Shown: in pieces, positions 43,072 to 52,547 of the stretch
Position numbering within the stretch: the first letter of the stretch is position 1
How the letters are laid out: each line of letters starts with the position of its first letter
Source of the DNA: Kiloniellaceae bacterium
GTDB taxonomy: Bacteria > Pseudomonadota > Alphaproteobacteria > Kiloniellales > J153
Assembly (NCBI GenBank): GCA_021776115.1
Contig: JAJFGN010000030.1
Location: 39,240-103,239, forward strand
Reading direction: 5' to 3'
DNA length: 64,000 bases
Notes under the pieces: generated by a model
Databases searched by the model: none
Told to the model about the DNA's origin: nothing
The model's input: the letters and a program-made list of their open reading frames with translations, nothing else
Position numbers and translations under genes: made by a program

Positions 43072-44892
43072 ATGGCCCCACCCATCCTAATCCTTCGCGA
43101 TATTTATCTCAGCTTCGGCGGCGACGCGCTGCTCGAGGGGGCGGAGCTTGCGGTTTCGGCCGGCGAGCGCCTGTGCCTCGTCGGGCGCAACGGCTCCGGC
43201 AAGTCGACCTTGCTCAAGATCGCCGCCGGTCAGATTGACTCCGACCGGGGCGAGCGATTCGTCCAACCCGGCACGACCATTCGCTACCTGCCGCAGGAGC
43301 CGGACTTGTCGGCATACGAAACGGTTCTAGCCTATGTCGAGGACGGCCTGGCGCCCGGGGACGACGCGCACCGGGCCAGCGCGCTTCTGGCGCGGCTTGG
43401 CCTAAGCGGCACGCAAGATCCGTCGCGTCTTTCGGGCGGTGAAGCCCGGCGCGCAGCATTGGCCCGCGTCCTGGCGCCGGAGCCCGACATCCTGTTGCTC
43501 GACGAGCCCACCAATCACCTGGACCTGCCGGCCATCGAGTGGTTGGAGCGCGAGTTGCAGACCCTGCGCTCGGCCCTGATTGTGATCAGCCATGACCGGC
43601 GATTCCTGGAAAACCTGTCGCGTGCGACCGTGTGGATCGACCGGGGCGCGACCCGCCGCCTGGACAAGGGCTTCGCCGCCTTCGAAGCCTGGCGCGATGA
43701 GACCTTGGAGCGCGAAAATACCGAGCGTCACAAGCTGAAGCGGAAAATCGCGGCCGAGACCGAATGGCTGCACAAGGGCGTGACCGCGCGGCGCAAGCGC
43801 AACCAGGGCCGCTTGCGCGCCCTGCAGGACTTACGCCGGGATCGCCGCGCGCAACGCCAGGCCACGGGTCAGGTCGCCATGGCGGTCACCGAAGGCAAAC
43901 TCTCGGGCAAACTGGTGATCGAGGCCAAGGGCCTCTGCAAGAGCTACGATGACCACCCGATTGTGAAAGACTTCAATCTTCGCGTCCCACGCGGCGAGCG
44001 ACTCGGCATCGTCGGCCCGAACGGCGCCGGCAAGACGACGCTCGTGAATTTGATGACCGGCCGGCTTAAGCCCGATGCGGGAAGTCTGCGCCTGGGCGCG
44101 AACCTAGAGATGACCTCCCTCGATCAAGGCCGGAATAGTCTCGACCCCGACACGACCTTGAGCGATGCCCTGACCGGGGGGCACGGCGATACAGTCTTCG
44201 TTGCCGGCGTTTCCAAGCACGTCATCGGCTACATGAAGGATTTCTTGTTTCTACCCGAACAAGCGCGCACGCCACTGGGCGCCCTCTCGGGTGGCGAGCG
44301 CGGCCGCCTGATGCTGGCGCGCGCCTTGGCCCGGCCTTCCAATTTCCTGATTCTGGACGAACCGACCAACGACTTGGATCTGGAAACCCTGGATCTCTTG
44401 CAAGAGATGCTGGCGGACTATCCGGGCACGGTGCTGTTGGTCAGTCACGATCGCGATTTCCTGGACCGCGTCGTGACGTCCACAATTGCGCCTGACGGCA
44501 ACGGCCGCTGGCTGGCCTACGCCGGCGGCTATAGCGACATGGTGGCGCAGCGCGCGGAACCGGGTGCAGAGACAGAGACTAGCCCAGCCAAAAGACCTGG
44601 GGCGCCGAAGCGCGACGACCGCAAAACCGGCGCTGCCGCGGGCGCGGGAAAACGCAAGCTGTCCTTCAAAGATAAGCACGCGCTGGAGACCCTGCCCAAG
44701 CGGATCGAAGCGCTGACGGCGGAGATCGCAACCTTGCGCGCCGCGCTTGCCGCGCCGGACCTCTACGCCAGCGACCGAACCGCTTTCGACGCGGCAGCGG
44801 CGGCCCTGAGCAGGACAGAGGGCGACTTAGCGGCGGCGGAAGAGGCGTGGCTAGCGCTCGAACTCCTGCGCGAGGAACTCGAAGGCAACTGA
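43072..44892 (+). CDS. uup: ABC-F family ATPase (Uup)
   Basis: 606 aa soluble ABC-F protein, with two ATPase domains and no membrane segment. Walker A GRNGSGKST near residue 38 and GPNGAGKTT later; signatures LSGGEARRA and LSGGERGRL; Walker B ILLLDEPTNHLD and LILDEPTNDLDLE. A basic, Ala/Lys-rich linker (TSPAKRPGAPKRDDRKTG) precedes a C-terminal coiled coil (KRIEALTAEIATLRAAL), as in Uup, which acts on DNA transposition and ribosomes. Start at 43072 gives MAPPILILRDIYLSF; the frame upstream is antisense to the DksA-like gene. Confidence 0.9.
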   Translation: MAPPILILRDIYLSFGGDALLEGAELAVSAGERLCLVGRNGSGKSTLLKIAAGQIDSDRGERFVQPGTTIRYLPQEPDLSAYETVLAYVEDGLAPGDDAHRASALLARLGLSGTQDPSRLSGGEARRAALARVLAPEPDILLLDEPTNHLDLPAIEWLERELQTLRSALIVISHDRRFLENLSRATVWIDRGATRRLDKGFAAFEAWRDETLERENTERHKLKRKIAAETEWLHKGVTARRKRNQGRLRALQDLRRDRRAQRQATGQVAMAVTEGKLSGKLVIEAKGLCKSYDDHPIVKDFNLRVPRGERLGIVGPNGAGKTTLVNLMTGRLKPDAGSLRLGANLEMTSLDQGRNSLDPDTTLSDALTGGHGDTVFVAGVSKHVIGYMKDFLFLPEQARTPLGALSGGERGRLMLARALARPSNFLILDEPTNDLDLETLDLLQEMLADYPGTVLLVSHDRDFLDRVVTSTIAPDGNGRWLAYAGGYSDMVAQRAEPGAETETSPAKRPGAPKRDDRKTGAAAGAGKRKLSFKDKHALETLPKRIEALTAEIATLRAALAAPDLYASDRTAFDAAAAALSRTEGDLAAAEEAWLALELLREELEGN

Positions 44893-44973
44893 GGCGGTTC
44901 AAGAATCTGTCCCGCATTCGATTTGCGCGGTATGCTGCGGCCCCCTTGGCCTCGTGAAGAGAAAGCCGGAGCG

Positions 44974-45798
44974 ATGAACAAGCGGCCGCCACGCGCCATC
45001 ACGAACGAGGCGATCGAGACCTACGCCCGGGATGGTGTGGTGCACTTGAAGGGCATGTTCGATTCCGCGTGGGTGGAGCAATTGCGCGCGCAAGCGGAGC
45101 AAGACATGAGCGCCCCTGGCGACATGAAGCACGAGCTGGCGGAGAGCGGGGATCCGGGACGCTTCTTCACCGATACTTTCCTGTGGCCCCGAAATCCGGA
45201 GTTCAAGACCTTTGTCTTCGAGTCACCGGCCGCCGAGGTGGCCGGGACGATCATGGATTCGTCTAAGATCAACATCGTTTTCGATCAACTTCTGATCAAG
45301 GAGCCCGAAACCCGCCAGCGTACCGTTTGGCATCACGACTTAACCTATTGGCCAATCAAGGGCGCGCAGGTCTGCACACTCTGGCTCGCGCTCGACCCGG
45401 TAACCGCGGAAACCGGCGCGGCCGAATTCGTAAAGGGCTCGCACCTTTGGGGGCAGCGCTATGGGCCGATCGCGTTCCGGCCGGGTTTGGATTACGCAGA
45501 GGACCTGCCGCCGGTCCCCGATATCGAAGCCATGCGCGGCGAGCTTGAGATCCTGCAATTCGAGTTCGAGCCCGGCGACTGTACGCTTCACCATGGCCTA
45601 ACGGTCCACGGCGCACCGGGTAACGCGAGCGGTAGCTTACGCCGCCGCGCGCACGTGACGCGTTGGGCCGGCGACGGCGTCGTCTACGACCCGCGGCCCG
45701 GCATTCAACCGATGTTATGGGACCCCGCGATTGAGCCGGGCGCACCGCTCGATTGCGACCTTTGGCCGGAGGTCTGGCACCGCCAAAAGGTGGCGTAA
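44974..45798 (+). CDS. Phytanoyl-CoA dioxygenase (PhyH) family protein
   Basis: 274 aa Fe(II)/2-oxoglutarate oxygenase. The iron motif HxD is His120 and Asp122 in TVWHHDLTYWP; the distal His is in LHHGLTVHGAPGN, and the 2-oxoglutarate-binding Arg is in the following RRRAHVTRW. Cytosolic. It lacks the ectoine hydroxylase signature although it is convergent with doeB, so the ectoine link is weak. Substrate unknown. Confidence 0.85.
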   Translation: MNKRPPRAITNEAIETYARDGVVHLKGMFDSAWVEQLRAQAEQDMSAPGDMKHELAESGDPGRFFTDTFLWPRNPEFKTFVFESPAAEVAGTIMDSSKINIVFDQLLIKEPETRQRTVWHHDLTYWPIKGAQVCTLWLALDPVTAETGAAEFVKGSHLWGQRYGPIAFRPGLDYAEDLPPVPDIEAMRGELEILQFEFEPGDCTLHHGLTVHGAPGNASGSLRRRAHVTRWAGDGVVYDPRPGIQPMLWDPAIEPGAPLDCDLWPEVWHRQKVA

Positions 45799-45807
45799 CA
45801 CAACAGA

Positions 45808-46800
45808 CTAGTCGGCCTTAACCGCAACAACGGCCATGCAGTCGCCGGTCGCGATCCGGCCCGGGAAATGACGCCCGACCAAGATGCCGTCCATGGCGGC
45901 ACGATATTCCCTCGCCGCCACACCGGTGCGATCGATCGGCCAAACCAGGGCCAACACCTCTCCCGCTTTGACGCCTTGGCCCAAATCGACGCGCGGTTCC
46001 AGCAAGCCCTCGTCCTCGCTGAAGGTGAAGCACTCGCCAGACGGCATGTCGAGCCGGACGGTCGGGCCGATCTCCGCCCGGCCTTTCAGAATGCCGGCAT
46101 GCTTTAGCACATTGCGCAGACCCCGTTTGGCGATCCCGGCAGAGTACGCGGTCGCGGTTCCGCCGCCACCCAGCTCAGTCGAGATAAAGATCTTGCCCAT
46201 GGCCTCCGCCGCCGTGTCGTACATGCCGACCGTATCGATCTCGCGCAGCATTAGGGAATAAGGCGCATTGAAGGCCTGCATCGCCGCGACGCAGCGCGCT
46301 TCCTGTTCCTGGTCGGGCAACACATGCGCGGCGGCGAAAGGCACGAAATCCAAGGTCTTTCCACCCGCATGTATGTCGACAACGAGGTCCGAGATGGGCA
46401 GCAAGGTACGTTGAAAATAGTCGGCGATCTTTTCGGTCACGGTACCATCGGGCCGGCCAGGAAAAGCCCGGTTCATGTTGCCCTTGTCGATGGGCGAGGT
46501 GCGCGTCGCCGCCCGGAAGGCCGGATAATTCATGGCCGGCACGATGATGACCCGCCCGGTCACGTCCTCGGCCTGCAAATTCTTCGCCAGATCGAACAGC
46601 GCGATCGGCCCTTCGTACTCGTCACCGTGATTGCCGCCGGTCAGAAGCGCGGTCGGGCCCTCGCCATTACGCGCAACGGTCAGGGGAATCATGACCGAGC
46701 CCCAAGCCGAGGCGTCATGGCTATAGGGGACGCGCAGGTGGCCGTGCCGGACCCCGTCCTCGCCGAAATCGAGCGTCGCCGTAATCGGATTGGCTTTCAT
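45808..46800 (-). CDS. doeB: N2-acetyl-L-2,4-diaminobutanoate deacetylase-like
   Basis: 330 aa succinylglutamate desuccinylase/aspartoacylase-type zinc deacylase. Zinc motif GGNHGDEYEGP (His and Glu near residues 58-61), then VDIHAGG with the third His, and NMNRAFPGRPDGT. In Halomonas, DoeB removes the acetyl group after ectoine ring opening. It lies 13 bp behind doeA on the same strand, supporting the assignment. C-terminal beta domain ends in DCMAVVAVKAD. Confidence 0.87.
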   Translation of the reverse strand: MKANPITATLDFGEDGVRHGHLRVPYSHDASAWGSVMIPLTVARNGEGPTALLTGGNHGDEYEGPIALFDLAKNLQAEDVTGRVIIVPAMNYPAFRAATRTSPIDKGNMNRAFPGRPDGTVTEKIADYFQRTLLPISDLVVDIHAGGKTLDFVPFAAAHVLPDQEQEARCVAAMQAFNAPYSLMLREIDTVGMYDTAAEAMGKIFISTELGGGGTATAYSAGIAKRGLRNVLKHAGILKGRAEIGPTVRLDMPSGECFTFSEDEGLLEPRVDLGQGVKAGEVLALVWPIDRTGVAAREYRAAMDGILVGRHFPGRIATGDCMAVVAVKAD

Positions 46801-46813
46801 GGCCGGTCCTACC

Positions 46814-47995
46814 TCATGCCTTTACGAAGAGCTTGCGCGGCACCTTCGCCAAGCACTCGGCGCCGGTCTTGCCGATCACGATGCTTTCGGTGATTTCCAG
46901 GCCCCAGTCGTCGAGCCACAGCCCGGACATGAAATGGAAGGTCATGTTTTCTTGCAGGATGGTTTTGTCGCCGGGACGCAGGCTCATGGTGCGCTCGCCC
47001 CAATCCGGCGGATAGCTGAGGCCGATCGAATATCCGGTCCGGTTGTCTTTGACGATGCCGTACTTCTTGAGCACAGCGAAAAACGCGATGGCGATATCCT
47101 CGCACGCCTTGCCCGCCTTGGCATTTTCCAGTCCCGCTTCCATACCTTCTAAGACCGCCTTCTCGCCATCCAGGAACCTTTGGTCCGGCTTACCCAGAAA
47201 GACCGTGCGCGACAGGGGGCAGTGGTAGCGCTTGTAACAGCCCGCGATCTCGAAGAAGGTTCCTTCACCGGCACGCATCGCTTTGTCGTCCCATGTCAGA
47301 TGCGGGGCCGAGGCATCTTCGCCCGAGGGCAGAAGCGGCACGATGGCCGGGTAGTCGCCGCCGAAACCGTCGGCCCCGCGAATACCGGCATCGTAAATCT
47401 CCGCCACCAGATCGCACTTGCGTATCCCCGGTTCGATTTTCTCGACGATACGCTCGTGCATTGCCTCGACGATGCGCGCCGCGCGGCGCATGTAGGTGAG
47501 TTCTTGTGCCGACTTCACCGCACGTTGCCAGTTTACCAAACCCGTGGCGTCGTGGAACCGGGCGTTCGGCAGGTGTGCGGTGAGGGAGGCGTGCGCGGCA
47601 GCGGAGTACCAGTAGTTATCCATCTCGGTGCCGATCGCGCCCTTATCCCAACCGCGATCGATCAAGATCCCGGACAAGACATCCATGGGATGGCGCTCGC
47701 GCGACTGCACGTAATGATCGGGATAACCGATGATCCGGTCGTGCTTCATGTAGACGGTGCGTTTGGCGCCGTTGCCGTCCTGCCCGCGGCCGAACCAGAT
47801 CGGCGCGCCCTCCGGCGGCACGATCACGCACTGATGAACATAGAACGACCAGCCGTCGTATCCGGTTAGCCAGGCCATGTTCGAGGGATCGGAGACGATC
47901 AAGAGATCGAGTCCCGCCCGCTCCATCGCCGCGCGGGTTTTGGCGAGGCGCGCTGCGTATTCGTCGCGGCTGAAATTGAGGTCCACCTGGTTCAC
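46814..47995 (-). CDS. doeA: Ectoine hydrolase
   Basis: 393 aa M24/creatinase-fold enzyme that opens the ectoine ring to N-acetyl-diaminobutyrate. The GTG at 47995 is supported by TTTGGAGAC eight bases upstream. Typical stretches are FSRDEYAARLAKTRAAME, DPSNMAWLTGYDGWSFYVHQ and GTEMDNYWYSAAAHASL. At the usual metal positions it reads FFEIAGCYKRYHCPLSRT, so the canonical Asp pair is replaced, as in non-metal creatinase-like members. Forms an operon with doeB. Other doe genes are not here. Confidence 0.9.
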   Translation of the reverse strand: MNQVDLNFSRDEYAARLAKTRAAMERAGLDLLIVSDPSNMAWLTGYDGWSFYVHQCVIVPPEGAPIWFGRGQDGNGAKRTVYMKHDRIIGYPDHYVQSRERHPMDVLSGILIDRGWDKGAIGTEMDNYWYSAAAHASLTAHLPNARFHDATGLVNWQRAVKSAQELTYMRRAARIVEAMHERIVEKIEPGIRKCDLVAEIYDAGIRGADGFGGDYPAIVPLLPSGEDASAPHLTWDDKAMRAGEGTFFEIAGCYKRYHCPLSRTVFLGKPDQRFLDGEKAVLEGMEAGLENAKAGKACEDIAIAFFAVLKKYGIVKDNRTGYSIGLSYPPDWGERTMSLRPGDKTILQENMTFHFMSGLWLDDWGLEITESIVIGKTGAECLAKVPRKLFVKA

Positions 47996-48112
47996 GCTTG
48001 GGTCTCCAAAGGAGTCATCGGGAGTCGACGTCCAGACCGGATTCAGCCCGGACATGGAGGGTGTTCCCGGACGATGACTCTGCACCAGCAGGGGGGTGTT
48101 TTCCAGCGTGGA

Positions 48113-48889
48113 TTAAGGCGTCAGAACCGGCGTGGCGGGCACGTGACGCAAGGACCGGGCGATCAGGCCGGCGGTTCCCTGTGCCGCCGTGACCGGGCCG
48201 GCATAGATGATTCCCTCGCGGCCAGGTGCGCCAACCGCGCGGGGCACATCGACGCCCGCATGTTGGCCCTCGCCGGAGAAAAACCCGACCACGGAGCAGG
48301 GCGCGAGGGGCAGCGCCGCGAGAACCTCGGGCAAGAAGGGCGCGTTTTCCAGGTAGGCGGTCCTCACCTCGGCAAAATGGCCCAAGGCGCGCAGGCGCGC
48401 GGCTTGCCACTCCGTGGCATCGCGCGAATCGCCGTTTTTCGAGGATCCGTGCCCAACCAAAAGCAGGGTGCTCTGCGATGGCGCCCAATCGCGTGCTTGG
48501 AGCGCGGCGGCGGCTTGCCGCGCGATCAGTGCCGCCAGGCCCGGCTCGAGCCCGAAGGGCCGGTGAAAGCGGCAGATCCGCCCACTCGGGCGTAGGCGCG
48601 CCGGTAGCGCCTCGCGCACATAATAACCATCGCTCATGAACAGGGGATAGACCTCGACGCGCCGCCCCCGTACAGGACCTAACGCCTGTTCGATCGAAGG
48701 CGATCCCCGTAAAACCGCCGCTCCTACGCTGCCGAAGCCGCCTTGGTCCGCGATTTGCGCAGCCAGCCGCGTGAGCGCCCGGTTATCGCCCGCGCCGCCG
48801 CGTTCGCCATGCGCGACGATCAAGAGATCCGTATCGACACCCGGGTCAATGACTGGTGCCATCGGAGAAAGTGATCTTGTTCCAGACAT
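48113..48889 (-). CDS. cbiX: CbiX-like sirohydrochlorin chelatase, last gene of nir operon
   Basis: 258 aa from the ATG at 48889, or 249 aa from the in-frame ATG at 48862; it overlaps nirN by 44 or 17 bases. Two tandem chelatase-like halves: first VAHGERG and YPLFMSDGYYVREALP (where the usual active His is a Tyr), second VGHGSSKN and GFFSGEGQHAGVDVP (His retained). The family inserts Co or Fe into sirohydrochlorin. Here, in a heme d1 operon, iron insertion to give siroheme is the likely role (inference). Cytosolic. Confidence 0.82.
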   Translation of the reverse strand: MSGTRSLSPMAPVIDPGVDTDLLIVAHGERGGAGDNRALTRLAAQIADQGGFGSVGAAVLRGSPSIEQALGPVRGRRVEVYPLFMSDGYYVREALPARLRPSGRICRFHRPFGLEPGLAALIARQAAAALQARDWAPSQSTLLLVGHGSSKNGDSRDATEWQAARLRALGHFAEVRTAYLENAPFLPEVLAALPLAPCSVVGFFSGEGQHAGVDVPRAVGAPGREGIIYAGPVTAAQGTAGLIARSLRHVPATPVLTP

Positions 48890-50414
48890 TGTATTTTCCC
48901 GAGGGTTTCGACATCGGCAGCCGCTTAACCTCCTTCAGAGTCTTGGCGTCATAGACGACCAGCGCGCCATCGGTCTCCCAGATGGAAACCAAAGCATGAC
49001 TGCCGTCGCGGTCGAATTCGACATGGGCCGCGGTCTTACCCGGCGCCGGTTGCAGCGTCTTGACAATCTCCAGCGTGTCCTTATCGATCACGTGCAAAAG
49101 GTCACGGTTCGGCCCGAAGAAAACGTCGGTCCAGGCATAGCGCGTGTTCTCGTGGCTGCGCATGAAGAAGCCGGGTCCCTTGGTCTCGATCGTCTTGACG
49201 ACGGACCAGTCGTCGATGGCGATGACGCTGACCCGGCCGTCCTTGAGGTGCGGCGTCGCCATGACCGGGCGGCCCTTGTAGGTCCAAGCGATACCGGAGC
49301 CCAAATGCGGCAGGCCGGGCAGGTCGATACGCGCGACGTCGCGGCCAACGTTCAGGTTGACGACGACCGCGGTCGATCCCTTCGCGCCATCGCGCGTCGA
49401 ACCGATCAAGTTCCGGTAGTCGGGCGTGAAGAAAAAGTCGTCCAGGGGCGCCGGCACCTCGATCCGGCGCAGCGCGAACAGGCCGGACCCGGATGGCAAG
49501 GCTTCCTTCATGCCTTTCTCGTTGGAATGCACCAACCCGGCGAAGACCGGCCCAGCCTCGGGATCGGTTGTGATCTCCCAAATCTCCGGCACGTCCTTGA
49601 GCGCGGCAACGAAGCTCCGGCGTGGACGGGCCTGGTAGACGGCCGAAACGCGCGAAGGTTTGCCCCAGCGGTCCTTGACCTCGAATATCTTCTCGAGCGA
49701 GAGATCTTCGGCGCTCAATATCACCAGGGTATTGGGCAGGTAGTTGGCGACCGCGATGTGCCGGCCGTCTTCAGAAATCGCAATGTTGCGTGCGTTGATA
49801 CCGGCGCGCACTTCCACGACCACATCCAAGGCATAAAGATCGAACTTGGTCACCCAACCGTCGCGCGACATGAAAAAGACATAGCGCCCATCGGGCGTGA
49901 ACTTCGGGCCGCCGTGAAGCGCATACCGGGTCGGGAAACGATAAATCGGCTCGAAGCGATCGCCGTCCAGAATAGTGGCGTGATGATCGCCGGTCTCGAC
50001 CACGACGAAGAGATTGAGCGGATCGGCTTCGAACACCGGCTTGTCGACCTTGATCAGGTCGTCGTTCAGGATGCGGCTCGCCGCGATCTCGGCCCGGCCC
50101 CAGACCGGCACTACCGCCGGCGGGGTATAGACATAGGCGACCAGCGCCTCGATATCCGCGGCGCTCAACACATCCGCAAATGCAGGCATCTGCGTGGCCG
50201 CGCGCCCATCCGCGATAACGCCGGTCGCGCGCGCGGGCTTTAAGCGCCCAAGGTTCTGCGGCAGGAGGGCGGGGCCGGTCCCACCCAAACGGTCGGTCCC
50301 GTGACAAGCGGCGCAATATTTGCCATAGAGTGCGGACGCGTCCGGGGCCGCACCGGCCGGCGCGCTACCCAACGTCAAGAGCGCGAAACTAAGCGCGAAT
50401 CCGAGCCGCTTCAT
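48846..50414 (-). CDS. nirN: Heme d1 biosynthesis cytochrome NirN
   Basis: 522 aa periplasmic protein, paralogue of NirS. Signal peptide at residues 1-23. Cytochrome c motif CAACH at 34-38, then the d1 beta-propeller with [38 protein letters not shown], and C-terminal [14 protein letters not shown]. NirN converts dihydro-heme d1 to d1 and passes it to NirS. It overlaps nirJ by 26 bases. Length and motif distance separate it from NirS at 55935-57710. Confidence 0.9.
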   Translation of the reverse strand: MKRLGFALSFALLTLGSAPAGAAPDASALYGKYCAACHGTDRLGGTGPALLPQNLGRLKPARATGVIADGRAATQMPAFADVLSAADIEALVAYVYTPPAVVPVWGRAEIAASRILNDDLIKVDKPVFEADPLNLFVVVETGDHHATILDGDRFEPIYRFPTRYALHGGPKFTPDGRYVFFMSRDGWVTKFDLYALDVVVEVRAGINARNIAISEDGRHIAVANYLPNTLVILSAEDLSLEKIFEVKDRWGKPSRVSAVYQARPRRSFVAALKDVPEIWEITTDPEAGPVFAGLVHSNEKGMKEALPSGSGLFALRRIEVPAPLDDFFFTPDYRNLIGSTRDGAKGSTAVVVNLNVGRDVARIDLPGLPHLGSGIAWTYKGRPVMATPHLKDGRVSVIAIDDWSVVKTIETKGPGFFMRSHENTRYAWTDVFFGPNRDLLHVIDKDTLEIVKTLQPAPGKTAAHVEFDRDGSHALVSIWETDGALVVYDAKTLKEVKRLPMSKPSGKYNVWNKITFSDGTSH

Positions 50415-51600
50415 GCTTTCGTCCCCTGAAGGGCGTTACGGTCAAGCGTTCAGCGCGTTCGGCGATTCCGATCTCGGCATCGCTCAGATAGCACGCCGGG
50501 TCCTCATCCCAGGGATCGCCGGTCAATTGCATGGCGCGCACGCGGGTGTTGCCGCCGCAGATGTCGAAGTACTGGCACGCGCCGCAACGGCCCTTGATGT
50601 GGCGCGGCCGCTGCTTGAGTCCCGCCATCACCGGGTCGCCGGTGTCGGTCCAGATTTCGGAGAACCGCCGTTCACGCACGTTGCCCAGGGTGTAGTGCCA
50701 CCAGAAGGTATCGGGATGAACGTTACCCAGGTTGTCGATGTTGGCGACGTTCACGCCCGAGGCATTGCCGCCCCATTGCGCCAGCTTGGCGCGAAGGTGT
50801 TCGGCCAGTGCTGGGAAACGCCGCCGCACCCAATGCAGCAGGTAAACGCCGTCGGCGTCGTTGTTGCCGGTAACGAACTCCTTGTGCTCGCCCGCTTCAG
50901 CCGCCGTCCAGGCGCGCTCGAACAACAGATCCATGGCCTCGCGCGTGGCGTGCCAGCGCGCGTCGTCGCCCCGGTTTTTGTTGCCGCGCCCGGCATAGAC
51001 CAGGTGCGAAAGGTAGAACTTGTCCACCCCCTCGTCGTCCGCCAGATCGAGCAATGCCGGCAACTGGTGCGCGTTGTCCACGGTCATGGTGAAACGCAGA
51101 CCGACCTTGATGCCGTTCTCGTGGCACAGACGCACGGCCTTGAGCGAATCCGCGAAGGCGCCCTCGCGGCCCCGGAAACGATCGTGTGTTTCACCCAGGC
51201 CGTCCAAGCTGATCCCGACATAGTCGTACCCGATCGCGGCGATGGGTTCGATCATGCGCTCGTCGATCAAGGTGCCATTGGTGGACAAGCCGACATAGAA
51301 CCCCTTGGCCTTGGCGCGTTTCGATATCTCGAAGATATCCGGGCGCAACAAGGGCTCGCCGCCGGACAGGATGAGAACCGGGACGCGGAAACCCTTAAGG
51401 TCGTCCATGACATCGAAGACTTCCTCGGTCGAGAGCTCGCCTGGAAAATCGACGTCACCGGAGATCGAGTAACAATGCTTGCACAAAAGATTGCAGCGCC
51501 GAATCAGGTTCCAGATCACGACCGGGCCAGGCGGATCGCGCCGAGGGCCCAGCGGCGTCGGCGCCTGGATTTCCTGCATAAATTGACTGAGGCGGAACAT
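50389..51600 (-). CDS. nirJ: Heme d1 biosynthesis radical SAM protein NirJ
   Basis: 403 aa cytosolic radical SAM enzyme that removes propionate side chains to create the d1 carbonyls. Radical SAM cluster motif CNLLCKHC (36-43), [11 protein letters not shown], and [11 protein letters not shown]-terminal extra Cys cluster in [17 protein letters not shown] typical of SPASM-like NirJ. Starts at 51600, 12 bp after nirH, and its 3' end overlaps the nirN start. Superficially like PqqE, but the neighbourhood sets its role. Confidence 0.93.
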   Translation of the reverse strand: MFRLSQFMQEIQAPTPLGPRRDPPGPVVIWNLIRRCNLLCKHCYSISGDVDFPGELSTEEVFDVMDDLKGFRVPVLILSGGEPLLRPDIFEISKRAKAKGFYVGLSTNGTLIDERMIEPIAAIGYDYVGISLDGLGETHDRFRGREGAFADSLKAVRLCHENGIKVGLRFTMTVDNAHQLPALLDLADDEGVDKFYLSHLVYAGRGNKNRGDDARWHATREAMDLLFERAWTAAEAGEHKEFVTGNNDADGVYLLHWVRRRFPALAEHLRAKLAQWGGNASGVNVANIDNLGNVHPDTFWWHYTLGNVRERRFSEIWTDTGDPVMAGLKQRPRHIKGRCGACQYFDICGGNTRVRAMQLTGDPWDEDPACYLSDAEIGIAERAERLTVTPFRGRKHEAARIRA

Positions 51601-51612
51601 GGTGCTGTCTCC

Positions 51613-52095
51613 CTAGGCCGCGATACGCAGGCCGGTTTTCTTGAGAATTCGGGTGCTGAAGAGCACTTCGTGCGCGCGGTCGTCCGGCCCCAGCAACGTC
51701 GCGATCGTCGCGACTTTCTCGAGAACTTCGTCGCGTGTACGCCCGTGAACCATGGCAAAGAGGTTGTAGGGCCACTGCGGTGGGTGACGCGGGCGGCGGT
51801 AACAATGGCTGACGAAATCGAGTGCGCCAATGCGCGGACCCAAGTCGGCGACCTTCTCGTCCGCGACATCCCAAACGCTCATGCCATTTGCGGTCACGCC
51901 CAACGCATAGTGGTTGGGGACGGCGCCGATACGGCGCACGATGCCGGCATCGAGCATCCGGCGCAGGCGCGCCATGACATCTACCGGCGTCGCGCCGACT
52001 TTCTCGGCGACCGCGTGATAAGGCCGGGATACCAGCGGCAGGCCAGCTTGCGTGGCGGCGACGATGCGGCGGTCGAGATCGTCGAGCATGTTCAT
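51613..52095 (-). CDS. nirH: Siroheme decarboxylase subunit NirH
   Basis: 160 aa AsnC/Lrp-fold protein. Decarboxylates siroheme to 12,18-didecarboxysiroheme together with NirDL and NirG. Helix-turn-helix-like start LDDLDRRIVAATQAGLPLVSRP, and the NirD/L/G/H hallmark CYRRPRHPPQWPYNLFAMVHG. The ATG overlaps the nirG stop as ATGA. The name is by operon order; nirG and nirH could be swapped. Confidence 0.88.
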   Translation of the reverse strand: MNMLDDLDRRIVAATQAGLPLVSRPYHAVAEKVGATPVDVMARLRRMLDAGIVRRIGAVPNHYALGVTANGMSVWDVADEKVADLGPRIGALDFVSHCYRRPRHPPQWPYNLFAMVHGRTRDEVLEKVATIATLLGPDDRAHEVLFSTRILKKTGLRIAA

Positions 52096-52547
52096 GCCTC
52101 CACCCGCAATCCAATGTAGTACTCGTCCAGCTTCGGCATGCGACAGACTTCCAGGCCGGTCTCCGCTTCGATCTGTGCCGCAACCGTCTCGATCCGCGCC
52201 GGGTCTTCGCTTGCCAGCACGAACCACATGTTCAGCGCGTGCTCGCGGGCATAGTTGTGCGCGACTTCGGCATGGGCGTTGACCTGTCCGGCCACGGCGT
52301 CGAAACGATCCGGCGGTACTGCCATCCCGCAAAGACACACCGCGCCGCCCAGGCGCTCGGCGTTGAACATGGGCGCGAAACGGCTGAGCCGCCCATCCGC
52401 CACTAAGCGGCCGATGCGCGCGATCAAGTCGTCCTCGTCCAGGCCCAAGCCCGCCGCCGCCTCGGCATAGGGCCGTTCGCAAATCGGGAACCCGCCTTGC
52501 AGTTCGTTCACGATTCGCCGGTCGATGGCATCGAAACTCTCGCTCAT
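52092..52547 (-). CDS. nirG: Siroheme decarboxylase subunit NirG
   Basis: 151 aa AsnC/Lrp-fold subunit. FDAIDRRIVNELQGGFPICERP, then AHNYAREHALNMWFVLASED and the C-terminal LEVCRMPKLDEYYIG. It overlaps nirDL and nirH by four bases each. It lacks the CYRRP hallmark of NirH and the C-terminal half of NirDL, so it matches the N-half-like paralogue NirG. Works in the cytosol on siroheme. Confidence 0.88.
   Translation of the reverse strand: MSESFDAIDRRIVNELQGGFPICERPYAEAAAGLGLDEDDLIARIGRLVADGRLSRFAPMFNAERLGGAVCLCGMAVPPDRFDAVAGQVNAHAEVAHNYAREHALNMWFVLASEDPARIETVAAQIEAETGLEVCRMPKLDEYYIGLRVEA

Noticed and set aside
44974..45798. Ectoine hydroxylase (EctD) for the PhyH gene beside doeB
   Set aside because: The EctD-specific motif after the HxD is missing; a generic PhyH call is safer.
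50389..51600. PqqE for the radical SAM gene, given pqqA and pqqD in the window
   Set aside because: It lies inside the nir operon and has NirJ-type C-terminal Cys; it is 30 kb from pqqA.
48771..52119. Long plus-strand frames of 490 and 568 codons opposite nirN and nirJ-nirH
   Set aside because: They are antisense to well-supported nir genes and carry no motifs.
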